DNA of 64,000 bases from Sinanaerobacter chloroacetimidivorans (GCF_018128545.1 NZ_JAGSND010000005.1:99468-163467); one strand, 5' to 3'; positions 47,090 through 56,453 are shown, counted from the stretch's first letter. A program made the numbers and translations. Notes: generated from the letters alone by a model not told the origin.

Positions 47090-47118
47090 TTGACAATGCT
47101 AATAATTTACGCTATATT
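47090..47118 (+). promoter_or_regulatory. sigma-A promoter of the gene at 47175
   Basis: Perfect TTGACA, 17-base spacer, TATATT. Flanking short motifs CGTAAACGC (47051 region) and TTTACGC (47107 region) form half sites around it, consistent with control by the divergent XRE protein. Confidence 0.7.
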
Positions 47119-47174
47119 TATAATGTAAATAACACATATCTAGCGTATATGCGAATTAAACGGAGGAAAAACAA

Positions 47175-47663
47175 ATGAAACTGAACAACATGAATTACAA
47201 TCTGAAGATGAATACATTTGATTTGAATAATATTGTAGATGGAGATATTCTTTCCATCCCTGTTGAAGACCCGGATTTGAAAATGACTTTAGCAGAGCAG
47301 ATTTGCGATATTGCTGGAAATTGCGACTGGGTTTTACCTGATTCAAACCGAACTAAGATTAACCTGTGTGTTGATATGCTGAGTGATAATCTGGAAACGA
47401 CATTGCAGCTTGAAGTACATCCTCCACTCTGGACGCGGGAAGAAATTGAAAGCGTAATTGAGAGTATGGCTAATCCAGATACACCGATTTTCGCAGATGA
47501 ACCAGAAACGCCAAGGGACTTATACAACTTCATCTTTGGAATGGCACAGTTACATAACGAGAATAAATTAATCATGGAAGATAATACGGATTTCCTAGAA
47601 GTGCAATTATCGGAAACAGAGATTAAAGCATTACAGCCAGTGATTACACAGTACATGAACTAA
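47175..47663 (+). CDS. hypothetical acidic protein
   Basis: A 162-residue protein that I do not recognise. It is acidic and soluble, with no signal peptide, membrane segment or cysteine motif. The segment LTDNLETTLQLEVHPPLWTREEIESVI-like stretch in the middle and the terminal SETEIKALQPVI look helical. GGAGG precedes the ATG, and it has a good promoter and a terminator of its own, so it is very probably a real gene. Its place beside the XRE regulator suggests an early-expressed element function. Confidence 0.7.
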   Translation: MKLNNMNYNLKMNTFDLNNIVDGDILSIPVEDPDLKMTLAEQICDIAGNCDWVLPDSNRTKINLCVDMLSDNLETTLQLEVHPPLWTREEIESVIESMANPDTPIFADEPETPRDLYNFIFGMAQLHNENKLIMEDNTDFLEVQLSETEIKALQPVITQYMN

Positions 47664-47677
47664 ATATCGAAAACATT

Positions 47678-47708
47678 AATGTCGGGGTAGTATGCTCCGA
47701 CATTTTAT
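47678..47708 (+). terminator. terminator after the gene at 47175
   Basis: AATGTCGG (47678-47685) and CCGACATT (47697-47704) followed by TTAT; moderate T-run. Confidence 0.65.
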
Positions 47709-47796
47709 GTATTAGGTGAGACAAATAAAAAAGCGTTGAAATATGAACGCTTACAAAAAAATAACAAAAAATATAAAATTATTTTCCGAAAAGTGG

Positions 47797-48003
47797 TTGA
47801 CAAAAAATTCTCATTTGCTATAATGAGATTGGGACGAGCAATAAGATTTTTTGTATCATTAATAAACGAAATGTTTTCGCCTGTATTTAACTTATCATAC
47901 AATGCCGTCTGTGTCAACAGGAAAGTTTCAAAAAGTCACTTGCTACAAATTAAATAATTACTAAAAGCCATTGGATATCATTATATCTTAATGGCCTTTT
48001 TTC
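47797..48003 (+). ncRNA. candidate small RNA gene of element 1
   Basis: A strong promoter (TTGACA at 47797-47802, 16 bases, TATAAT at 47819-47824) is followed about 140 bases later by a terminator hairpin (AAAGCCATT near 47963 with AATGGCCTTTTTT ending at 48002; inner GATAT/ATATC). Between them no frame has a ribosome site. A 73-codon frame spans the promoter itself and is therefore doubtful. The transcript would be roughly 170 nucleotides. Confidence 0.5.
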
Positions 48004-48105
48004 GCCTAAAAACAGGTTCGTTTAATATGCTGAACGAATACTGGATTTTGTTTAGCCTATTAGGGGGTAATGTAATTGTTATCGCTGCTGTAAATTTGAG
48101 AGGAG

Positions 48106-48369
48106 GTGGAATCTTCATTTAGAACTAAGCTACCATTATTCGTTATTACTATTGCAGTGAAATTGAAAAAGGAGTGGTTATTAATTTTAAATAAACCCGA
48201 AAATTATTGCGTTATTCATTCTCTTTCTATGGCAAATCATTTGGTGAGAAATGGGTTTGATATTAAGAAAGTTGATAATTCAGAGAAGAATAACAAATTA
48301 AAAGTATTTCTATTTTATGACTCGCCAGAACTTAGACAAGCTATGGCAACGTTTAGTCAGGAGGCATAA
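48106..48369 (+). CDS. small DUF5659-like protein
   Basis: Frame of up to 87 residues whose latter part (ENYCVIHSLSMANHLVRNGFDI, then KLKVFLFYDSPELRQAMATF) resembles short proteins of the DUF5659 type that precede replication or helicase genes in Firmicute elements. The start is uncertain: GTG at 48106 has GAGGAGG overlapping it, while an AAAAAGGAG site at about 48164-48172 would suit a later, non-standard start. It ends 7 bases before the helicase start. Similarity is judged by eye only. Confidence 0.5.
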   Translation: MESSFRTKLPLFVITIAVKLKKEWLLILNKPENYCVIHSLSMANHLVRNGFDIKKVDNSEKNNKLKVFLFYDSPELRQAMATFSQEA

Positions 48370-48376
48370 AAACCGA

Positions 48377-49906
48377 ATGACAAACATCAATCAAATAGAT
48401 AAGGGCAAATGGGATATCAAACGCTCATTAAATAACGGAGAAACAATTTCAGATATTTTAACTTTAGACATTATAAAGCAATGGGGACGTGGAAATCGGA
48501 TTTTAATATCTGGAAATACAGGAAGTGGTAAAACATATTTCATAATGAATTTTCTACATAATCAATGTGAAGAGAAGGAATACAAAATTCTATTACTTAC
48601 CAATAGAACATTGTTAAAAGATCAGCTTCAGACAGAATATTATCATAAGGTTAATGATGTTATTACAATATGGAACTATCAGTTTTTTTCTGAACGGATT
48701 AAATATAATAACTTTTATAATAGCTTTGATATTATAGTAGCCGATGAATGCCACTGGTTTTTTAGTGATTCGACATTTGCAAACGAGACGGATATACCGC
48801 TAAAGTATCTAACAGGAAATACTCAAAATTCAACGATAATATTTATTTCAGCTACTAGTCAAACATTAGAAGAATATCTTGATCGAGATAATAAATTGGA
48901 TTTCAAATACCAATTTATAAAACCATATGAATTTCATAACTGTTATTACTGGAACGATATTGATGTCATTAAAAAACTTCTTGTTACACTTCCTGCCGAC
49001 GAAAAAGCTATTTATTTTTGTAGTAGCATAGACAATGCGTATAAGCTGCACAGAGAATTTATTAAAACATCAGCATTCGTATGTAGCAAGAATAATTATA
49101 AGTATGGGAATAAATCTGATAGCGATACAATGAATCAAATACGTGAATCAGAGAGTTTTGATAAGCAGATTTTAATCACTACTAAAGTACTGGAGAATGG
49201 TGTTAATTTAAAAGATAATAAAATCAAGCATATTATTACCGATATTTATGATTTTGAAACCATAATACAGTGTATTGGAAGAAAGCGGATTACTGATAGT
49301 AGCAATTTACCAAGTATTTATATTAAACAGAAAAAGCAGCCGAGTATACAAGCGACTATTAATAATATTAATCAATTTTTGAGACCCTTAGACTGTTTCT
49401 ATAACGAATTTAAACATTTTAATAAAAAATATGGTAGAAAAAATTTGAATGGACTTTTATATACGGTTTGTGCGGATTCAGACAACCGATTATCAGGATG
49501 GGAAGTTAATGAAGCCAAGAAAATGAAGTATGTACATGATCGCAAATTGGCTGAAGAGGTTTGTTTGCGAGATAAGAATTTCGGACATTTAATGTATTTG
49601 TGCGATTGCTTGGATATTGATTTTGAATTGTTTGAGAATCTGGACTTATACTATACGAAAATTACTGTAGAAGATAAGCTTAATCAATATCTTGATACTC
49701 CGTTATATGGATCTGATAAATCACAATTTATTGAAATGCTTAAAAAAGATGTTCTTAAACCATTACAGGGTGGATATAAAGCAGATACCATTAACAGATA
49801 TTTAGATAATATTGGATTACCGTATTATATAAGAACCAAGAAACAGGGCAGTCGAAAAAGTATATATTACGGTAAAAGGGCTTGGATTCTTAAGAAACGT
49901 GAATGA
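48377..49906 (+). CDS. superfamily 2 DEAD/DEAH-like helicase
   Basis: A 509-residue ATPase with Walker A GNTGSGKTYF (near residue 46), a Walker B box of the DECH form (VADECHWF), motif III SAT (FISATSQ) and a second RecA-like domain (AIYFCSSIDNAYKLH, VLENGVNLKD, QCIGRKR). The C-terminal 100 residues are basic and end in KKQGSRKSIYYGKRAWIL, probably DNA-binding. The ATG behind AGGAGG is preferred to an earlier frame start. In element 1 it is the best candidate for a replication or DNA-processing function; a defence role is possible. Confidence 0.8.
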   Translation: MTNINQIDKGKWDIKRSLNNGETISDILTLDIIKQWGRGNRILISGNTGSGKTYFIMNFLHNQCEEKEYKILLLTNRTLLKDQLQTEYYHKVNDVITIWNYQFFSERIKYNNFYNSFDIIVADECHWFFSDSTFANETDIPLKYLTGNTQNSTIIFISATSQTLEEYLDRDNKLDFKYQFIKPYEFHNCYYWNDIDVIKKLLVTLPADEKAIYFCSSIDNAYKLHREFIKTSAFVCSKNNYKYGNKSDSDTMNQIRESESFDKQILITTKVLENGVNLKDNKIKHIITDIYDFETIIQCIGRKRITDSSNLPSIYIKQKKQPSIQATINNINQFLRPLDCFYNEFKHFNKKYGRKNLNGLLYTVCADSDNRLSGWEVNEAKKMKYVHDRKLAEEVCLRDKNFGHLMYLCDCLDIDFELFENLDLYYTKITVEDKLNQYLDTPLYGSDKSQFIEMLKKDVLKPLQGGYKADTINRYLDNIGLPYYIRTKKQGSRKSIYYGKRAWILKKRE

Positions 49907-49935
49907 GCAGATTTTATAATATTTAACTATTTGCG

Positions 49936-50089
49936 ACCACAATGAGGGCGTATCTGTAGTATACGGTTTTAATATGATTGTGGTATCAAAATTAGTAGAG
50001 AACTATGCTCTGGCAGCGAAATGACCGCAGGAAATTTCGATGACAAATCCGTCTCGGAACTTGTTCCGGGGCGGGCTACTCCCTGCCAG
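49936..50089 (+). other. strongly structured intergenic segment (RNA leader, origin or oriT candidate)
   Basis: Several nested perfect stems: ACCACAAT/ATTGTGGT (49936-49943 with 49977-49984) with inner CGTAT/ATACG; AGAG/CTCT; and CTGGCAG/CTGCCAG (50010-50016 with 50083-50089) enclosing CGAAAT/ATTTCG (50017-50022 with 50034-50039) and CGGAA-CTTG-TTCCG (50055-50068). It lies in the 220-base gap between helicase and the next gene and is GC-richer than its surroundings. Confidence 0.55.
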
Positions 50090-50126
50090 ACAACTCAACC
50101 ATTTATCTAGGAATAAAGGAGAACGT

Positions 50127-50465
50127 ATGACAAAACAGAAAAGAGATCAATATACAGAAATGATAAATCGCCGTGAAATAACAATTGAAATGCTGATAAA
50201 CTGTATCGCAAATTTAGAACCATTGATATCAAAATCTGCGTATGAGATGAAGAAATATAAATATGCGCTTTCAGATAACTCCGAATATTACTTTAAAAGG
50301 TACATAGGATTCAGGAATATCATCATGAAGATTCTAAATAGTCCACCGCTAGAGGAAATCAGAGAAATTATCAAGGGTTATAAGAAATCGGATATTGTTT
50401 CTAATGTAATGAGAGATCAGATTATGGAACTGATAATAAGCAAAGATTTTACTCTTGTTGAATAG
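50127..50465 (+). CDS. hypothetical helical protein
   Basis: A 112-residue charged protein that I do not recognise; predicted mostly helical, with no cysteine motif or membrane segment. The start MTKQKRDQ follows AAAGGAG; the frame extends upstream through the structured segment, but that extension has no ribosome site. It follows the helicase and precedes the radical SAM gene, with 296 bases between, which hold a GCGGC/GCCGC hairpin (50471-50490) and T-rich runs near 50530-50550 but no other gene. Confidence 0.6.
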   Translation: MTKQKRDQYTEMINRREITIEMLINCIANLEPLISKSAYEMKKYKYALSDNSEYYFKRYIGFRNIIMKILNSPPLEEIREIIKGYKKSDIVSNVMRDQIMELIISKDFTLVE

Positions 50466-50761
50466 GATAGGCGGCATCGGCTAACGCCGCTACCGATTAC
50501 AAATCCGCTAAAGCGTCTTTGTGAAAAGGATTTTTTAAGGTTTTTTCTATTTCTTATATAAATTAACGTTCATTTTTTCGCCCGAACCGAAATAAAAAAT
50601 GGACTAAATCCATGGAAGGATTGAAATTATAATGTTTGTAAGCATTTTCTCTCGACTTTGAAATGACTGAATTTAGCAGAAAAAATGTCTACAAAGTGGA
50701 TAAAATAAGGATTCTATCGAAATGAACAAAAATAATGCAAAAAAGGAGATATTATTGATTA

Positions 50762-51901
50762 ATGACAATAAAGAAAATAGGATTTGATGTGTTGTCGCTT
50801 CAGGTTACAAGGCGATGTAATCTATCATGCAAACACTGTAGCTGCGGAGATGCAGAGGACATGGACATGACAAAAGAAACAATAGACAATGTTTTAGAAC
50901 AAACATATGATATTGGAACTTTAATATTTACTGGCGGTGAACCACTCTTAAATGATGATATTATCATTTATACCTTGGATGAAATAATGAAAAGAAAAAT
51001 TAGATGCTATTCTTTTGATATGGACACAAATGGACTTATTCTAAAGGAAGACTTATGTGATGTGCTGAACGAATTTGCCCTGTATTGCAGTCAATACAAT
51101 ACAAAAGATAATCTTATTGCATTGGGGGTTAGTGCTGATAAATACCACGATAATAATCCTTGTGAAGCTTTAACGTTTTATAAGAAGCGGCTGAAGCTTA
51201 GAAGCTATGTGTTTCTGGATGATTCCGCTGACCGAATGTTACTCCGAGTAGGGAGAGCAGCTGAGTTGAAAGATGTAAAATTATATAATCTTCCATCTTA
51301 TAAACCAAGACCGATAGTTTTGTTAGAATACGGAGAAAAACCTTCTTGTACTTCTTCCCAGCATAAAATTGAAAAACCAGATCAGGTTATTGCTATATGT
51401 CCCACGACGATAACAGCTAATGGTAATATATGTGCGGATTATATAAAGAATTTTAAGTGGCAAGATATGAATGTCAATATTGCCGGAAATGTCAACGATA
51501 AATCCTCTAGTATATACGATAAGATCAAAGCTTATAATAAAGGAAAGCCTAATTGCTTTGGGATTTTGGATGATGGAAACACAATACCTATATTAGAACT
51601 ATACTCTAATCCATTGGAAATGCTTTACAGTGGTATAAAATATCAGAAAGCCATGCGAGGTATGGACAAGAAAAATCAAGAAATGCTTGAGTTTGAAGGG
51701 TTAGAAGATATGCACTCCCAATATCCGAAATTAACACGTAAAGAATGTATAGTATTGAAGAACTCTTTAAAACATGTAACTGAAGAATACCTAGGGGAAG
51801 ATATAATAAATAAACATAGAACGATTATTAGAGACTTGGAAAAGTTAAACGATCAAAGAAGCAGGAGTTTTGGGAGTATCCTAAACAGAATACTTTCCTA
51901 A
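50762..51901 (+). CDS. radical SAM protein, function unknown
   Basis: A 379-residue enzyme with the [4Fe-4S]/SAM motif CNLSCKHC (Cys19, Cys23, Cys26) and the SAM-binding GGEP motif (FTGGEPLLN). Downstream cysteines in SCTSSQ and ICPTTITANGNICADY look like part of an extra cluster site of the SPASM/twitch kind. The C-terminal 100 residues are helical. AAAGGAG lies upstream of the ATG; a stop codon is directly in frame before it. No peptide precursor was found near it and it is not of viperin type. It may modify a peptide, protein or nucleotide encoded elsewhere in the element or cell. Confidence 0.82.
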   Translation: MTIKKIGFDVLSLQVTRRCNLSCKHCSCGDAEDMDMTKETIDNVLEQTYDIGTLIFTGGEPLLNDDIIIYTLDEIMKRKIRCYSFDMDTNGLILKEDLCDVLNEFALYCSQYNTKDNLIALGVSADKYHDNNPCEALTFYKKRLKLRSYVFLDDSADRMLLRVGRAAELKDVKLYNLPSYKPRPIVLLEYGEKPSCTSSQHKIEKPDQVIAICPTTITANGNICADYIKNFKWQDMNVNIAGNVNDKSSSIYDKIKAYNKGKPNCFGILDDGNTIPILELYSNPLEMLYSGIKYQKAMRGMDKKNQEMLEFEGLEDMHSQYPKLTRKECIVLKNSLKHVTEEYLGEDIINKHRTIIRDLEKLNDQRSRSFGSILNRILS

Positions 51902-52014
51902 AGAATTACATAATAATTCATCAGTACCGTCATTTATATAGTGGCGGTATTTTGTTTGCAAAGGTACACCTATACGAATATGTAGAAAGATAGTATTAGT
52001 GCTATTATAATGTG

Positions 52015-52088
52015 TTCGCAAATATTAAAAAATAATATAAGAATATTCGCAAATAAACATTGACCTTTACAAACATATGTGATATTAT
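52015..52088 (+). promoter_or_regulatory. promoter and direct repeats upstream of the serine recombinase
   Basis: TTGACC (52060-52065), 17 bases, TATTAT (52083-52088) form a sigma-A promoter. TTCGCAAATA occurs twice (52015-52024 and 52046-52055), 31 bases apart, about three helical turns; these may be binding sites of the recombinase or another regulator. Confidence 0.6.
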
Positions 52089-52133
52089 TTAACCATAGAA
52101 CAGATAAAATATTAAATGTTAGGAGTAGATACA

Positions 52134-52778
52134 ATGGAAAGAAATCTTTATGGATACGCTAGAGTTTCTACAATAGATCAAAACCTTGATAGGCAGCTTC
52201 AGCAGTTACAAGAACATATTTCTGATAAACGCTATATCTTTACCGATAAAGCAAGTGGAAAAGACTTCAATAGAAAGTCATACAATACTTTAGTGGGTAC
52301 AGAAGATACCGCTCCTTTATTACATGAAGGTGATATACTTCTAATTACAAGCCTTGATAGATTAGGAAGAAACTATATTGAAATACGAGAGCAATGGGAA
52401 TATATCACTAAGAAATTAAAAGCTGATATCAGAGTTTTAGATATGCCTTTACTCGATACAAGTACCACCACAGATAATTTAGATAAAAGATTCATTGCCG
52501 ATCTAGTATTACAAATATTAAGTTATACAGCAGAAAAGGAAAGAGAAAATACTAGGAAGAGACAAAGACAGGGAATAGATGTAATGCCAATTTTAGACGG
52601 TAAAAGAGTATCCTCCAAAACAGGTAGACCGACAGGCAGACCGAAAGCTGAGTATCCAGATCATTGGAAAGAAGTATATGCAGATTGGAAAGCCGGAAAT
52701 ATTACAGCAAATAAAGCAATGGAAACGCTAGAGCTAACCAGGACAACGTTTTACAAGTTGGTTAAACAGTATCAATAA
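52134..52778 (+). CDS. serine recombinase (resolvase/invertase family)
   Basis: Small serine recombinase of 214 residues. The nucleophilic serine is in YGYARVSTIDQ near residue 11, followed by LITSLDRLGRNYIEI and the long E-helix (EKERENTRKRQRQGI), and a C-terminal helix-turn-helix (ITANKAMETLELTRTTFYKLV). The start MERNLYG follows TAGGAG. It could resolve dimers of the element, invert a segment or act as a second integrase; no inverted gene segment is apparent next to it. The promoter lies at 52060-52088. Confidence 0.92.
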   Translation: MERNLYGYARVSTIDQNLDRQLQQLQEHISDKRYIFTDKASGKDFNRKSYNTLVGTEDTAPLLHEGDILLITSLDRLGRNYIEIREQWEYITKKLKADIRVLDMPLLDTSTTTDNLDKRFIADLVLQILSYTAEKERENTRKRQRQGIDVMPILDGKRVSSKTGRPTGRPKAEYPDHWKEVYADWKAGNITANKAMETLELTRTTFYKLVKQYQ

Positions 52779-53029
52779 AGAATTTTGCATTAAGGAGTAG
52801 TTAATTAAACTGCTCCTTTTTATGGTATGGGGGGTACTTTACATTTCTAATTGATTATCAGATGATGAAGAATGGCATATCTGAAGTATCTCACTCATAA
52901 CCACCGAATTAGATACCGAATATATACAATTTTGCAGATCAGAATTTGCAGAAATTTATATAATTCCATTGAAATATATGGTAATCTGTTGCTGAATAGT
53001 AAATTTTTATTAGGTAGGAGTTGAAAGCT

Positions 53030-53884
53030 ATGGGAGATAATAGTTTTAAAAACACCTTGGTTATTTCTATTGTAGTGGCTGTAGTATCAGCATTAATCAC
53101 AGTCATTTTAACTTCTTCTGGCATGATAGATTTTTTTCAATATGACGTTTTTAAATACAATAAACCAATTATGTATGAAATCAAGAAAACAAACACTATG
53201 GATGATTTTAAAGTAAAAGAATATTATCCATTGGAAAAGGGAAATTCATGGATTTATGATTTATCTTATACAACAACAATAGAAAAAAATACTATAAAGT
53301 CTTATCAAAGTAATATTAAAATGGAGCTAATAGATTCAATTGAAAAAGGCAGACTTAAACTAGTGGTCGCTAAAGGGGATATATTTAATATTGACTACTT
53401 TGAGTTAGAAAAAGGTACAGACGAAGAATTTCAGGAAATGATTGATAGAATAAATAATAAGGAATTTGTCCTTTTTATTGATTCTAATAAAGTGTTATAT
53501 GTGGATGATGAAAATGAAATCAATGAATTAAAGGACTTCTTTAAAGATGATAAACAAATCATTTATCAACAAAAGGATTTAAAAACATTATTTGAATTCC
53601 CCTTATTCGATGGCCAAGTAATTGGTAGCACCGATAAAGGATATTACAGATCAGATGATCTGTATTCACGTGTAGTCAGTAGAATTAATGGTCAGTTTGA
53701 TGGGACATATTATTATAACGAAAGTGATATTTTTACATTAAAGTATTGGAGCATGCCTGATGAATCTTTAATAACATTTATTCCATATGTCGGAATATCT
53801 GAAGCATATGCTGTGCATCATGGAACGGTCGGTGAATATAAATTATCACTTAAAGAATTCAGAAATTCAGCAAAGCAGAATTAA
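53030..53884 (+). CDS. membrane-anchored protein of unknown function, paired with the PHP-ATPase
   Basis: A 284-residue protein with one N-terminal membrane helix (LVISIVVAVVSALITVILT, about 8-26) and a large polar domain on the far side, without cysteines suited for lipidation. The segment YYPLEKGNSWIYDLSY near residue 60 resembles beta-rich domains of secreted Firmicute proteins. The ATG at 53030 is preferred to the TTG at 53021 because the TAGGAG site abuts the TTG. It is 37 bases upstream of the PHP-ATPase, very AT-rich like it, and the two are probably cotranscribed. Confidence 0.7.
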   Translation: MGDNSFKNTLVISIVVAVVSALITVILTSSGMIDFFQYDVFKYNKPIMYEIKKTNTMDDFKVKEYYPLEKGNSWIYDLSYTTTIEKNTIKSYQSNIKMELIDSIEKGRLKLVVAKGDIFNIDYFELEKGTDEEFQEMIDRINNKEFVLFIDSNKVLYVDDENEINELKDFFKDDKQIIYQQKDLKTLFEFPLFDGQVIGSTDKGYYRSDDLYSRVVSRINGQFDGTYYYNESDIFTLKYWSMPDESLITFIPYVGISEAYAVHHGTVGEYKLSLKEFRNSAKQN

Positions 53885-53921
53885 GTTGAAGAATTTTTAA
53901 ATGAAACGGGGGTAGTATATA

Positions 53922-56453
53922 GTGCTCAGTCAGAATAGTGAATATGAAACAGATAACGAAAAATTTAGAAAAGTTTATGAAGTGCTAAATTCTAACTCAA
54001 AGAAATTTGGCAAATTTCATAAAAGTATATTTCACCTTCATACACCAGCTTCACATGATTATAGGTTATATACTGAAAAAGATAATGCTTATTATACTGG
54101 GTTATCGGATAATGATATTTTCTTAATTGCAAAATCAGAAAACCTATTTCAAGATATACCTTTTGATGATATTACCGATATCCCTTTAGATAGCATCTAT
54201 GTAAACTATAAAGAATATTTCACATATCTTTTAATTGCTCAAAAATTAATCGAGCATAACATTGGTTTGGTTTTAATTACAGACCATAACACAATATCGG
54301 GATATGATAAATTAACAAAGGCAATAGATATATATTGCAAAGGTAAGATTATTAAAATATACCCAGAAGTAATCCTGGGAATAGAAATATCATGTGGGGA
54401 TAAGAATCATATTGTAGGGATTTTTGACAACACTGAGAGGAGTAAAGGATTAATAAATAAGTGGCTAGAGACAAACATTATGACCCAAAAGGATGGTACT
54501 TACTTAACCTCATATGACGTTGTAGATGCTATTAAGAATGAGATGAATGGATTTCCATATATAGCTCATATTAATTCGTCGGATGTATTTAAGGATAAGT
54601 ATCTATCATTAGCTTATAAAAAAAGGCTGTTTGATATTGAGGGTTTTAATACCATTGGAGTAAGTGATATAAAATATATTAGCTACATTGAAGGAAAAAT
54701 ACGTAAGTTTAGAAATGATGATATTAGATTTGTTTTAGATTCTGATTCGCATGCAATAGATGATATTAATAAGTCCATTTTTTGGATTAAAGGGGAAACA
54801 TGCAATTTTAAGATGATTAAGGATGCTATTAGAGATTACAATATTTCAATGGAATTTGAAAGCCCTAAGCAGCCAAATAGTTATATAAAAGGTCTATGGG
54901 TTGAGGGAAATGGCTTTCTTGGAAGCAATGAAAAAAATAATCCAGAACCTTTTTGGATTACATTTACAGAATCACTAAATTGCTTTATCGGAGGAAAAGG
55001 TACTGGTAAGAGTAGCATTTTAGTAATCTTGGAATTCTTATTATCGCAAAGAATAAGTGATAAAAAGAGTTTAGAAATGGTATGTAGTTATGACAGCATC
55101 TATTTATTGTATTCTTTGAATGGAGACGATTTTTTAATCGGTTTCTATCCTCCATATTATGAATACCGTGATGATGATATATTAAAATACTTTGAAGAAG
55201 CAACTCGCATTAATAGATCATATAAACATAAATTTCAATTTAACCCTAAGGAAATAGCGGAATATACACTTAGTAATTATATTTCTATAATGAAAATAAT
55301 CAATAAGGGCAAAGATTTTGAATTAAAAATTATCAATTCAAATAAACTTTCTCTTATGAAAAAATTCTTCAATAAAAGATATTCGATAAATGATCTTGTT
55401 AATATAGCTGGTTCAGATGAATTGAATAATTATATATATGAAACAATATCTAAGAATAATGATATTAGCAAAATAAGATTTAGAAAGCTGAAATCAAATA
55501 ATGAAATTCAAAATATTAAGAATAAAGTATCTGAAATAAAGAGAAAGCGTTTCGAATTAATTCATCTAATAATTGGTAAATATAATGAAAAGCATAAACA
55601 TCAACTGAAAATAGTGTACACGCAGGGCGATTTAAATAGTGAGTTGGATTGGGAACAAGTATTAATCCCTGATGAAAGTGATAGAAAATCAATAAGAAAA
55701 TTTAATATATCAGAAGATAATATAATTGATTTTATGTACTCTTTAAATAAAGAATTGCATTTTATTGATATAATAGAATTATTTAAAAATAGAAAATATG
55801 ATCAAATAAGTCATATAAAAAACATAATTGAGTTTGCCTTTGAAGTTGACTTTGATCAGGTTGAAAGATTTACGATTCTAAATGAGTCAAATAAGGAAGT
55901 AATACTAAATTATATTAGGAAGAATTTATTAAATAATTCTGTTTATGTAATTAATGATATGCTAGAAGAATATTTTGCAAACTTAGAGTATTTTTCATTG
56001 CAATTTAATATTAATAATAAAGAAAATAGGGAGAAAAAGAATGATTTATTTAGGGACGTAGCATATTTATCACAAGGTCAAAAAGTAGTTGCTATGCTAT
56101 CGTTTGTACTGAGTTATAGTGAATTCACTAATGATAAAACACCTTTAATTATTGATCAACCTGAAGATAACTTAGATAATAGTTATATTTATAAAAATTT
56201 AGTTAATAAATTACGAGAGGTCAAATCATTAAGGCAAATAATTATAGCGACACATAGTTCGACAATTGTAACTAATGCTAAGGCTGAACAAGTAATTGTG
56301 TTAGAATCGGATAATAGAAATGGTTGGGTAAAATGCAAGGGATACCCTGCAAAATCAACAATTGTTATGGAAATAATAAACCACCTAGAAGGGGGTAACG
56401 ATTCTTTTGTACATAAATACTATCTTTATAAAGATTATTTAAGAAACAACTGA
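53922..56453 (+). CDS. PHP-domain nuclease/phosphoesterase fused to an SMC-like ABC ATPase
   Basis: An 843-residue two-part protein. Residues about 30-310 form a PHP metal-dependent hydrolase with the full ligand pattern: His38/His40 (FHLHT), TDH at 120-122, Glu155, His163, His216 (IAHINSS) and DSDSH at 273-277. Residues about 345-843 are an ABC/SMC-like ATPase with Walker A GGKGTGKSS (357-365), an insertion that is helical and Asn/Lys-rich, then LSQGQK signature (from 716), LIIDQPEDN Walker B (742) and an H-loop THSS (His778). Such PHP-ATPases occur in anti-phage islands and are thought to process nucleic acids. Start is GTG behind a weak GGGGG site. Confidence 0.85.
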   Translation: MLSQNSEYETDNEKFRKVYEVLNSNSKKFGKFHKSIFHLHTPASHDYRLYTEKDNAYYTGLSDNDIFLIAKSENLFQDIPFDDITDIPLDSIYVNYKEYFTYLLIAQKLIEHNIGLVLITDHNTISGYDKLTKAIDIYCKGKIIKIYPEVILGIEISCGDKNHIVGIFDNTERSKGLINKWLETNIMTQKDGTYLTSYDVVDAIKNEMNGFPYIAHINSSDVFKDKYLSLAYKKRLFDIEGFNTIGVSDIKYISYIEGKIRKFRNDDIRFVLDSDSHAIDDINKSIFWIKGETCNFKMIKDAIRDYNISMEFESPKQPNSYIKGLWVEGNGFLGSNEKNNPEPFWITFTESLNCFIGGKGTGKSSILVILEFLLSQRISDKKSLEMVCSYDSIYLLYSLNGDDFLIGFYPPYYEYRDDDILKYFEEATRINRSYKHKFQFNPKEIAEYTLSNYISIMKIINKGKDFELKIINSNKLSLMKKFFNKRYSINDLVNIAGSDELNNYIYETISKNNDISKIRFRKLKSNNEIQNIKNKVSEIKRKRFELIHLIIGKYNEKHKHQLKIVYTQGDLNSELDWEQVLIPDESDRKSIRKFNISEDNIIDFMYSLNKELHFIDIIELFKNRKYDQISHIKNIIEFAFEVDFDQVERFTILNESNKEVILNYIRKNLLNNSVYVINDMLEEYFANLEYFSLQFNINNKENREKKNDLFRDVAYLSQGQKVVAMLSFVLSYSEFTNDKTPLIIDQPEDNLDNSYIYKNLVNKLREVKSLRQIIIATHSSTIVTNAKAEQVIVLESDNRNGWVKCKGYPAKSTIVMEIINHLEGGNDSFVHKYYLYKDYLRNN

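Noticed and set aside
47736-47957. 73-codon plus-strand frame
   Set aside because: The strong promoter at 47797-47824 lies inside it and no ribosome site precedes its start; a non-coding transcript is more likely.
50762-51901. prokaryotic viperin
   Set aside because: The radical SAM motif and its surroundings (CNLSCKHC, extra C-terminal cysteines) do not match viperin signatures.
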